From assembly GCA_964587515.1 (NCBI GenBank), contig CAZPMO010000132.1:1-13433 (forward strand): a stretch of 13,433 nucleotides of DNA, written 5' to 3'. Source of the stretch: CAZPMO01 sp964587515. Lineage in GTDB: Bacteria; Pseudomonadota; Alphaproteobacteria; MPNO01. The position numbers and the translations under genes are program-made. Numbering within the stretch: position 1 is the first letter of the stretch; every line of letters begins with the position of its first letter. This document shows positions 1 through 5,749 of this stretch, in pieces. A model generated the notes under the pieces. That model worked only from the letters and a program-made list of their open reading frames with translations, had not been told where the DNA came from and ran no database searches.

Positions 1-54
1 CCTAGTAGAAGCGGACATCAAAAACCCCAACTAACCGAGTTCTGCAACAGAATC
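1..54 (+). mobile_element. Probable outer end of an IS1182-like insertion sequence, body off the left edge
   Basis: Positions 37-54 read GAGTTCTGCAACAGAATC. Its reverse complement matches 17 of 18 bases of the motif at 2065-2082, which stands just upstream of an IS1182-type transposase start. By position and orientation 37-54 would be the right-hand terminal inverted repeat of an element lying to the left of the window, ending at about base 54. No transposase sequence is visible in the 36 bases before it, so the family is inferred only from the matching end. Confidence 0.5.
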
Positions 55-209
55 AAGGGTTAAGCGGAAGTCGGTTCAACCCGCTTGAATGTCGGAAAGG
101 AGCCATTAGGAGACATTAGCCGTGCGTTGGCGACACCAACCATTGCGCGGTGTTTTCCGCGACGGCGCTTTACTCTGGCAGGCCGGCTTTGCTGAGACCG
201 GAGCGGCGT
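55..209. other. Non-coding stretch between IS end and amidohydrolase stop
   Basis: I see no convincing gene here. Two small overlapping inverted repeats are present: AAGCGG (62-67) with CCGCTT (81-86), and TTCAA (75-79) with TTGAA (85-89). Neither is followed by a T-run on either strand, so I do not call a terminator for the minus-strand gene that stops at 210. Confidence 0.5.
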
Positions 210-1769
210 TCAACGGCACGGACGCTGCGCGGCTGTCATATCGCGGTAATGGGTGGCAAGGTGATTTCGCAGCGTCTGCAGATTGCGCTGCTCTTTCGGC
301 GCCATAGTATGATGCGAAGCTTCGACCGCGGTAAGTACCCTGGCACGCAAAGCGACCTCGTCCATCGATCGCAGTACCCCGTCGTGGTACACGATCCGGC
401 CGTCGACCATGGTCATGCGAACATCACGCCCTTCGGCCCGCCCGATTACCGCATCGATGAGCGATACATCCGCGTCGAGATAGGTTCCCCTGATATGATC
501 GAGAGAAAGCGCGATCAGGTCCGCTTTCCGGCCTGCCTCCAATACGCCGGCCTCGCCCCCGAAGCCGGCGGCGTGAGCGCCGTTCACCGTGGCCATCGCG
601 AACAACTGCCGGGCGTTCGGTGCGGACGGCTCATCCCACTCCGCCGAACGCGCTAGTGCCTGGGCCAGACGGACCTCTTTGAACAAATCTTCGCTTTCTT
701 CCAGCGCGCGGTTGTCCGTGCCGATGGCGACCCGCGCACCGCTCGCCAGAAATGCCGCTAGCGGCGCCGCACCGTTGTGGAGGCGTAGATTCGAACCCGG
801 ATTGCGAACCAGCGTCACCTCGCGACGCGCTGCGAGTTCGATGTCGTCCGCTGTCAGGAAAACGCAATGCGCCAGCGATGTCTGCGGTCCGAGCACGCCC
901 AAACCATCGAGGTGCGCCATCGCGCCCTCGGGATAAATCCGCTGCAACGCCGCCTGTTGCGCGCGGGTCTCCAGGCAATGGAGATGAAAGCCGACGCGCT
1001 GCTCTTGCGCCGCTTCAGCCATCGCCGTGAACGCTTCGTCGGTCAACCACTGTGGTCCGCCCGGGCCATAGAGAAGCCGGATGCGTGGATGGTCGTGGTA
1101 ATCGGCGAGCAGCCGGTCCATCAGGGAGACGGTGCTTCGCGCATCTCCGGCGTAAGCGGTTCGCCGCATCCGCGAAAGATCATTGCTCAGATCGTTTGGA
1201 AGGCCGGCCAGAAAATCAGGCTCGTCCATTTGCGGGTAGACGATCCAGCCTTGGTCCTGGGCGCCAACGCAAACACACGCGCGAATGCCCGATTCATCAT
1301 AGGCCTGCAGCATAGAGCGAAGTTCGGATTCGTAATCTTCGCCGTCGAAAAAAAGATTCGCCTGGATCGTGCAGGTGACACCGTTGCGCAACATCTCGGC
1401 ACTGGCCAGAGCCACCATGGGCGCCGACCCTGGCAAGGCGCGCTCATCTCCTGCCACCACGCGCGTCGAATTCCGTGATAGGCGCTCAGTTCTCGCCGCG
1501 ATAATCAGTTCCAAAAATGTGTCTTCGTCACCCTCTTGCATGGCCGAGAGACCACGACCGTGCTGATGCGCGTTGACCAGGCCTGGCATAACCACACAGT
1601 CCGCCAGATCGAGAACCTCCGCCTCGGCATGCGCCGCGAGGATCTCGCTGGCGGGACCAATCTCTGCAATGCGATCGCCCTCGACGCGGATTGCTGCATC
1701 CCAAAGAGGTGTTTCAGCATCGCTGTCGGTCAACACCGCCTGAGGCAGCAGGATCGTTATCTTTGCCAT
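210..1769 (-). CDS. Amidohydrolase family protein, ATZ/TRZ (chlorohydrolase/deaminase) type
   Basis: This 519-residue protein should be a cytoplasmic metal-dependent hydrolase or deaminase acting on a ring or amidine C-N bond; the substrate cannot be read from sequence. It shows the subtype III amidohydrolase layout: an N-terminal beta-sandwich strand set, then VMPGLVNAHQHG with metal ligands H68 and H70, FHLHCLE with H262/H264, the SLAHCVFLT histidine at H301, and IGTDNR with the catalytic aspartate D352. The C-terminal segment (KADLIALSLD, then MVDGRIVYHDG) closes the sandwich. Length is somewhat above the usual 440-480 residues, with about 40 extra residues at the C terminus. The ATG at 1767-1769 follows the stop of a deacetylase-like remnant by only 12 bases and has no good ribosome binding site, suggesting former co-transcription with that lost gene. 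Flanking IS ends mean its original promoter is probably missing. The family call is firm, the substrate unknown. Confidence 0.85.
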   Translation of the reverse strand: MAKITILLPQAVLTDSDAETPLWDAAIRVEGDRIAEIGPASEILAAHAEAEVLDLADCVVMPGLVNAHQHGRGLSAMQEGDEDTFLELIIAARTERLSRNSTRVVAGDERALPGSAPMVALASAEMLRNGVTCTIQANLFFDGEDYESELRSMLQAYDESGIRACVCVGAQDQGWIVYPQMDEPDFLAGLPNDLSNDLSRMRRTAYAGDARSTVSLMDRLLADYHDHPRIRLLYGPGGPQWLTDEAFTAMAEAAQEQRVGFHLHCLETRAQQAALQRIYPEGAMAHLDGLGVLGPQTSLAHCVFLTADDIELAARREVTLVRNPGSNLRLHNGAAPLAAFLASGARVAIGTDNRALEESEDLFKEVRLAQALARSAEWDEPSAPNARQLFAMATVNGAHAAGFGGEAGVLEAGRKADLIALSLDHIRGTYLDADVSLIDAVIGRAEGRDVRMTMVDGRIVYHDGVLRSMDEVALRARVLTAVEASHHTMAPKEQRNLQTLRNHLATHYRDMTAAQRPCR

Positions 1770-1781
1770 ATCGAATTAGTA

Positions 1782-1898
1782 TCAAAACGTATCGCCGGAC
1801 GCGAGATAATGGTCGGCGATTTCTTCGCCGGTCGTAAACCAGACGCCGTCGTGGTCAGCGATACAATCAAGCGCCGATTCCAGCACCCAGACCAAAGT
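1782..1898 (-). pseudogene. C-terminal remnant of a polysaccharide deacetylase (NodB/PuuE-like) gene
   Basis: Reading the minus strand towards the TGA at 1784-1782 gives about 38 codons ending in HDGVWFTTGEEIADHYLA and a short tail. The pattern [GD]VWF-x-T-G-EEIA-x-x-Y is the usual C-terminal end of deacetylase proteins related to allantoinase PuuE. The open frame stops at an in-frame TGA near 1901-1899, and I can find no continuation in the other minus frames up to 2064, so the N-terminal and catalytic parts are missing. Recognition rests on motif memory, not on a search. The 12-base gap to the amidohydrolase start suggests the two were once an operon. Confidence 0.6.
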
Positions 1899-1901
1899 TC
1901 A

Positions 1902-2064
1902 CTGGACTCATATCAAACCTCGCGATTCAAGAAGCGCGTTTTCACACGGTCTGGGTCAGGAGCGGCTGTCGGCGGCGACGCCAGCAAAGTTTGTGATTGG
2001 GGGCACGCCGGAAGTTTCCAATTTTTATTCAGAAATCCATCCACTGCATGTCTGGTTCTGGGGG
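1902..2064. other. Non-coding junction between deacetylase remnant and IS end
   Basis: No gene, RNA or clear regulatory site is visible. The plus-strand open frame running through here lacks a recognisable domain and largely shadows the amidohydrolase upstream. The stretch probably joins the breakpoint of the deacetylase gene to the insertion site of the IS1182-like element at 2065. Bases 2060-2064 are a run of G that touches the terminal repeat. No target duplication is obvious when compared with the bases after 54. Confidence 0.4.
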
Positions 2065-2082
2065 GATTCTGTTGCAAAACTC
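2065..2082 (+). repeat. Left terminal inverted repeat of the IS1182-like element
   Basis: GATTCTGTTGCAAAACTC lies 63 bases before the transposase start codon. It matches the reverse complement of 37-54 with a single mismatch. CTGTTGCAAA-containing ends are a recurring feature of several DDE insertion-sequence families. The position relative to the transposase supports this being the 5' end of the element. Confidence 0.6.
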
Positions 2083-2145
2083 ACCGTTGATTTTGAACTG
2101 ACGCTGTGATTCGGTCGTCGGGCGATTTTGCTGGAGGGTTTGGCG

Positions 2146-2529
2146 ATGATGGGGTGTCTGGACAAGGATCAGGGGCGGTTTTTCTATGAGTATCGCCCGG
2201 ACGATCTGGTTCCGTCGGATCATCTGGTGCGCAAGCTCGATGCGGTTCTGGATTTGAGCGGGCTGCGGGCCGAGCTTCGGCCGTTTTACAGCCACACCGG
2301 CAGGCCTTCGATCGACCCCGAGTTGATGCTGCGGATGTTGATCGTCGGCTACGTCTTCGCCATCTTCTGCCACGCCGCATCTTCAAGAATTTTCGCGCCC
2401 AGACGTCTGCTGTCTGGAAGCAGAGTTGCCTCGCAGCCTGACCAAGGTCACGGCGCAGTGCAGCCGACCGCGCCGGTTAACGTGTCAATGCCATTCGGAC
2501 TCCGGCTTCACATTCGCTCAGGCGTATAA
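2146..2529 (+). pseudogene. Truncated IS1182-family transposase (N-terminal DUF772 part only)
   Basis: The first ~73 residues (MMGCLDKDQGRFFYEYRPDD at the start, then DHLVRKLDAVLDLS, and TGRPSIDPELMLRMLIVGYV near residues 51-70) are the typical N-terminal domain of IS1182/IS5-type transposases. In intact members this region continues as FGIRSERRL and leads into the DDE catalytic core. Here similarity breaks at about 2364 after YVFAI, and the frame continues through unrelated sequence to a TAA at 2527-2529. The catalytic domain is absent, so it cannot transpose by itself. I chose the ATG at 2146 because GGAGGG at 2133-2138 is correctly spaced; the frame stays open upstream to a TTG at 2128. 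The downstream part overlaps the flanking repeat at 2440-2503, which shows that a second rearrangement replaced the rest of the element. Confidence 0.75.
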
Positions 2530-2632
2530 CGTCGTCAGCGCCTATAATTTGGTCACTTCCAAAAAAAACGCCCAATAATTGATCGGTCTGTCGCCAACGG
2601 ACGCTGGCTCAGATATCCATGATCAAAAATTT
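2365..2632. other. Intergenic region: rearranged mobile DNA, then AT-rich upstream region of urtA
   Basis: After the transposase break, 2365-2439 has no recognisable coding content. It is followed by the left copy of the flanking inverted repeat (2440-2503). From about 2520 the base composition becomes clearly more AT-rich. A TATAAT at 2543-2548 lacks a matching -35 box. I see no NtrC-type palindrome (GCAC-N-GTGC) that I would defend. Confidence 0.5.
2440..2503 (+). repeat. Left copy of inverted repeat bracketing the urt-ure cluster
   Basis: Aligned by eye with the reverse complement of 13370-13433, this copy agrees at 55 of 64 positions. Bases 2466-2492 are identical over 27 positions to the complement of 13381-13407, and the core contains GGTTAACGTGTCAATGCC. 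Divergence rises inward of 2492, so the true repeat edge on the cluster side may be about 2492-2503. The outer edge is not defined, because the right copy is cut by the window. The origin is probably a mobile element, but I do not recognise the family. Confidence 0.8.
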
Positions 2633-2677
2633 TTAGTTTGAATCAATGGGTTAGTTTGAAATCGAATAAGTTTCAAA
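2633..2677 (+). promoter_or_regulatory. Repeated AT-rich motif next to the sigma-54 site, candidate operator
   Basis: TTAGTTTGAA occurs at 2633-2642 and again at 2651-2660, and a variant TAAGTTTCAA lies at 2667-2676. The spacings are 18 and 16 bases. The last two also form an inverted repeat, TTTGAAA (2655-2661) with TTTCAAA (2671-2677). The array ends three bases before the -24 element, so a protein bound here would touch the polymerase site. Whether it is an operator or an AT-rich UP-like or bend region cannot be decided from sequence. Confidence 0.4.
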
Positions 2678-2679
2678 GG

Positions 2680-2696
2680 TTGGCACGATTCTTGCA
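2680..2696 (+). promoter_or_regulatory. Sigma-54 (RpoN) -24/-12 promoter of the urea operon
   Basis: The sequence TTGGCACGATTCTTGCA matches the consensus TTGGCAC-R-N4-TTGC-W at every specified position. The invariant GG (2682-2683) and GC (2694-2695) pairs have the required 12-base offset. The predicted transcription start is about 2707, giving a leader of roughly 33 bases before urtA. Sigma-54 control fits nitrogen-limitation induction through an NtrC-type activator, which would have to bind upstream; no such site is clear. Confidence 0.88.
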
Positions 2697-2739
2697 ATAG
2701 GGAGGGTGTAACCGATTTCAATTTGGAAGGAACGACGTC

Positions 2740-4029
2740 ATGTCGATAACCAGAAAATTCGTACGCCGCGCGGCGGTGACGCTGGCCGCCGCCAGCTTGG
2801 GACTCGCCGCGACCACGGCGCAAGCCGCGGAAGGTACGATTAAGGTGGGTATTCTGCATTCCCTCTCCGGCACAATGGCCATCAGCGAGACCACGCTGAA
2901 GGACACCATGCTGATGCTGATCGACGATCTCAACAAAAAGGGCGGCCTGCTCGGCAAGCGCGTCGAGCCGGTGGTGGTCGATCCCGCCTCCAACTGGCCC
3001 CTGTTCGCGGAAAAGGCCCGCGAGTTGTTGCAGAAACACAAGGTCGACGTTGTCTTCGGCAATTGGACCTCGGTGTCCCGAAAATCCGTGCTGCCGGTGT
3101 TCGAGGAGCTTAACGGGCTGCTGTTTTATCCGGTCCAGTACGAGGGCGAGGAAAGCTCGCGCAACGTGTTCTACACCGGCGCCGCGCCAAACCAGCAGGC
3201 GATCCCGGCGGTCGAATATCTGATGAGCGAGGACGGCGGCGAAGCCAAGCGCTGGGTCCTGCTCGGGACCGACTATGTCTATCCCCGCACGACCAACAAA
3301 ATTCTGCGCGCCTACCTTCATGCCAAGGGCGTAAAGGACGAAGACATCATGGAAGGCTATACGCCGTTCGGTCACTCGGACTGGCAGACCATTGTCGCCG
3401 ATGTGAAAAAGTTCGCATCCGCGGGCAAGAAGACAGCCGTCGTCTCGACCATCAACGGTGACGCCAACGTGCCGTTCTACAAGGAACTCGGCAACCAGGG
3501 CATCAAGGCGGAAGACATTCCCGTCGTCGCCTTCTCGGTCGGCGAGGAAGAGCTTTCCGGGCTCGACACCAAGCCGCTGGTCGGCCATCTCGCCGCCTGG
3601 AACTATTTCATGAGTGTCGAGACCCCCGAGAACGCCGCGTTCATCAAGAAATGGCAAGCCTTCATCAAGAACCCCAAGCGGGTGACCAACGACCCCATGG
3701 AAGCCCACTACATTGGCTTCAACATGTGGGTGCAGGCGGTAAAGCAGGCCGGCTCGGCGAGTGTCGACGCCGTGCGCCAGGCGATGTACGGCCAGACCTT
3801 CACGTCGCTGACCGGCACCAAGGCCGTGATGCTGCCCAACCACCATCTGTCCAAGCCGGTGCTGATCGGCGAGATTCAGGAGGACGGGCAGTTCGAGACG
3901 GTGTGGAAGACAAAGGCGCCGGTCAACGGCGACGCCTGGTCCGACTTCATCCCCGAAAGCAAGAAGCTGACCGCCAACTGGACGTATCCGTGGGTGTGCG
4001 GCAATTGCGAAAAGCCTAAATTCGACTAA
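2740..4029 (+). CDS. urtA: Urea ABC transporter, substrate-binding protein UrtA
   Basis: UrtA is the periplasmic receptor that delivers urea (and often short-chain amides) to the UrtBC permease. The 429-residue product starts with a Sec signal peptide: basic MSITRKFVRR, a hydrophobic alanine-rich core, and a likely cut after AQA near residue 29. The mature part has the type I periplasmic fold of the Leu/Ile/Val group, beginning IKVGILHSLSGTMAISE. UrtA-specific stretches follow, including DPASNWPLFAEKARELL, LFYPVQYEGEE, NVFYTGAAPNQQ and the ending WTYPWVCGNCEKP. Length is normal for the family. A GGAAGGAA ribosome site at 2725-2732 lies 7 bases before the ATG. It is first in the operon behind a sigma-54 promoter and is separated from urtB by a strong hairpin, an arrangement that would favour excess binding protein. 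Confidence 0.97.
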   Translation: MSITRKFVRRAAVTLAAASLGLAATTAQAAEGTIKVGILHSLSGTMAISETTLKDTMLMLIDDLNKKGGLLGKRVEPVVVDPASNWPLFAEKARELLQKHKVDVVFGNWTSVSRKSVLPVFEELNGLLFYPVQYEGEESSRNVFYTGAAPNQQAIPAVEYLMSEDGGEAKRWVLLGTDYVYPRTTNKILRAYLHAKGVKDEDIMEGYTPFGHSDWQTIVADVKKFASAGKKTAVVSTINGDANVPFYKELGNQGIKAEDIPVVAFSVGEEELSGLDTKPLVGHLAAWNYFMSVETPENAAFIKKWQAFIKNPKRVTNDPMEAHYIGFNMWVQAVKQAGSASVDAVRQAMYGQTFTSLTGTKAVMLPNHHLSKPVLIGEIQEDGQFETVWKTKAPVNGDAWSDFIPESKKLTANWTYPWVCGNCEKPKFD

Positions 4030-4054
4030 GCTGATCCCGAACCACGATCGAATA

Positions 4055-4083
4055 CCGGGCGCCGTGGACTCCGCGGCGCCCGG
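4055..4083 (+). terminator. Strong hairpin between urtA and urtB (attenuator or mRNA-stabilising element)
   Basis: Bases 4055-4067 pair with 4071-4083 over 13 base pairs, 12 Watson-Crick and one T:G wobble, around the three-base loop ACT. The stem is almost entirely GC. The following bases (ATCGGTCTTACC) are not a T-run, so it is not a classic intrinsic terminator. Likely roles are partial termination or protection of the urtA 3' end, raising urtA transcript over the downstream genes. An in-frame ATG-type codon inside the stem (GTG at 4064) is therefore an unlikely urtB start. Confidence 0.7.
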
Positions 4084-4117
4084 ATCGGTCTTACCCTCGT
4101 GCGTTTCCGGGATGATC

Positions 4118-5749
4118 ATGTTTCGCGCTTTCTGTAAATTCGTATCCGTCGCGTTCGTCTGCGTTTCGCTCGCGTCGGTGGCGCCCGCGATGGCCGCGAC
4201 CGACCTTGGCGGGCTGGTGCAGGGTCTCGCCGCGAAGAGCTTCAGCAAGAAAATCAAGGCGGTTCGCACGCTGGCGGCCACCGGCGATCCCGTGGTCGCC
4301 GATCTGTTGCAGAACTATCTCGAGCGCAAAATCTATACGTTGAAAAAAGACGGGCAGGTCGTGCTCACCGAACGCCGGGACGGCAAGTACGTGGCCAAGA
4401 ACCCGCTGACCGGCGCGGTCATTGCCACCGTTGCCAAATCCAAGCTCAAAAAAATTCGTCTCAATAACCGGCTGCGTCGGGCCATTCGCGCCGCGCTTGG
4501 CGGCCTGACGCTCGCGAGCAAGGATCCCGAAAAAAGGCGCCAGGCCGCCGATACAATTTTCAAGGCGCCCAAGCAGAGCAGCATAGCGGGCCTGAAGCAG
4601 GCGCTGGCGCGCGAGACCGTGCCGGCGGTGAAGGCGCGCTTCACCCGCGCGCTGGCCGCGAGCGAACTGCTGCATGGCGGGACGCCGGAAGTCCGCCTCG
4701 CCGCGATCGGCGTGCTGCGTGACTACGCGGAGCCCGAAATCGGCGCGCTGCTGACGCGGGCGCTCGCCAAGGAAGGTGAAAAGGACGCCTCGGTGCGTGC
4801 CGCCGCGCGGGAAGCCCTCGATTTCGTCGAAGGCCGCATGGCCATGTGGGATATCCTCGGCAAGCTGTTCCAGGGCCTCAGCCTGGGATCGGTTCTGTTG
4901 CTGGCCGCCATCGGTCTCGCGATCACATTCGGCGTGATGGGCGTCATCAACATGGCCCACGGCGAGATGGTCATGCTCGGCGCCTACACCACATTCGTGA
5001 TCCAGGAAGCGTTCCGCCTGTATGCGCCGGCCGGATTCGACCTGTCGCTGTTCGTCGCCATTCCCGCCGCTTTCCTGGTGGCCGGCGCGTTCGGGGTCGC
5101 CATCGAACGCGGCATCATCCGTTTTCTGTACGGCCGGCCGCTGGAAACCCTGCTTGCCACCTGGGGATTGAGTCTGGTGTTGCAGCAGCTCGTGCGCTCG
5201 ATCTTCGGTCCCACCAATCGCGAGGTCGGCAACCCGTCGTGGATGACCGGCGCGATCGAGCTCCAGGGCGGCGTGCTGCTGACCTACAACCGGATCTGGA
5301 TCATCGTGTTTTCCCTGCTGGTGCTCGGGCTGCTGGTGGTGGTCATGAAAAAAACCACGTTCGGTCTGCAAATGCGCGCCGTCACCCAGAACCGCCGCAT
5401 GGCAAGTTCCATGGGAATCCGCACCGGCTGGGTCGACGCCATGACTTTCGGTCTCGGCTCCGGCGTCGCCGGGATGGCCGGCGTGGCGCTAAGCCAGATC
5501 GACAATGTCAGCCCCAACCTGGGCCAGGCCTATATCGTGGATTCGTTCATGGTGGTGGTGTTCGGCGGCGTCGGAAACCTTCTCGGCACGCTGGTCGGGG
5601 CCACCTCGCTGGGCATCGCCAACAAGTTCCTGGAGGCCTGGTCCGGCGCGGTGCTGGCCAAGATACTCATCCTGGTGGCGGTCATCCTGTTCATTCAGAA
5701 GCGTCCGAGGGGGCTTTTCGCCCTCAAGGGCCGGGCCGCGGATGCGTGA
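4118..5749 (+). CDS. urtB: Urea ABC transporter permease UrtB, with N-terminal repeat domain
   Basis: UrtB forms half of the urea channel in the inner membrane, paired with UrtC. The first ~27 residues (MFRAFCKF then a hydrophobic core ending APAMAA) are a signal peptide. Residues ~28-240 are a soluble, lysine- and alanine-rich segment with HEAT-like helical repeats (for example RTLAATGDPVVADLLQNYLE and VRLAAIGVLRDYAEPEIGAL), predicted to be outside the cytoplasm. From ~241 (MWDILGKLFQGLSLGSVLLL) a LivH-type permease follows with about eight membrane segments and the motif GVINMAHGEMVMLGAY. The long form is usual for UrtB of proteobacteria. The frame is open upstream to 4064, inside the hairpin stem; ATG codons at 4112 and 4118 give the signal peptide directly, and 4118 has GGGA five bases upstream. 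The stop shares its last A with the urtC start. Confidence 0.93.
   Translation: MFRAFCKFVSVAFVCVSLASVAPAMAATDLGGLVQGLAAKSFSKKIKAVRTLAATGDPVVADLLQNYLERKIYTLKKDGQVVLTERRDGKYVAKNPLTGAVIATVAKSKLKKIRLNNRLRRAIRAALGGLTLASKDPEKRRQAADTIFKAPKQSSIAGLKQALARETVPAVKARFTRALAASELLHGGTPEVRLAAIGVLRDYAEPEIGALLTRALAKEGEKDASVRAAAREALDFVEGRMAMWDILGKLFQGLSLGSVLLLAAIGLAITFGVMGVINMAHGEMVMLGAYTTFVIQEAFRLYAPAGFDLSLFVAIPAAFLVAGAFGVAIERGIIRFLYGRPLETLLATWGLSLVLQQLVRSIFGPTNREVGNPSWMTGAIELQGGVLLTYNRIWIIVFSLLVLGLLVVVMKKTTFGLQMRAVTQNRRMASSMGIRTGWVDAMTFGLGSGVAGMAGVALSQIDNVSPNLGQAYIVDSFMVVVFGGVGNLLGTLVGATSLGIANKFLEAWSGAVLAKILILVAVILFIQKRPRGLFALKGRAADA

Noticed and set aside
62..89. Small inverted repeats (AAGCGG/CCGCTT and TTCAA/TTGAA) as a terminator of the amidohydrolase gene
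   Set aside because: They lie more than 100 bases past the stop, lack a T-run in the minus-strand direction, and are mutually exclusive short stems.
2543..2548. TATAAT hexamer as a possible sigma-70 -10 box
   Set aside because: No acceptable -35 hexamer lies 16-18 bases upstream, and the region is AT-rich enough for chance occurrence.
2748..2770. Arginine pair in the UrtA signal peptide as a Tat signal
   Set aside because: The residues around it (KFVRRAAVTL) lack the S/T-RR-x-F-L-K pattern; an ordinary Sec signal explains it.
2623..4281. 552-residue open frame on the minus strand opposite urtA
   Set aside because: It is antisense to a gene with full family match and signal peptide, has no recognisable domain, and arises from the codon bias of GC-rich DNA.
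4091..5371. 426-residue open frame on the minus strand opposite urtB
   Set aside because: Low-complexity, charged composition without domains; antisense shadow of a well-supported permease gene.
4846..5748. Upstream extension of the urtC frame through urtB
   Set aside because: The extension is arginine-rich shadow of urtB. The membrane-protein content starts at 5749, where the ATG overlaps the urtB stop.
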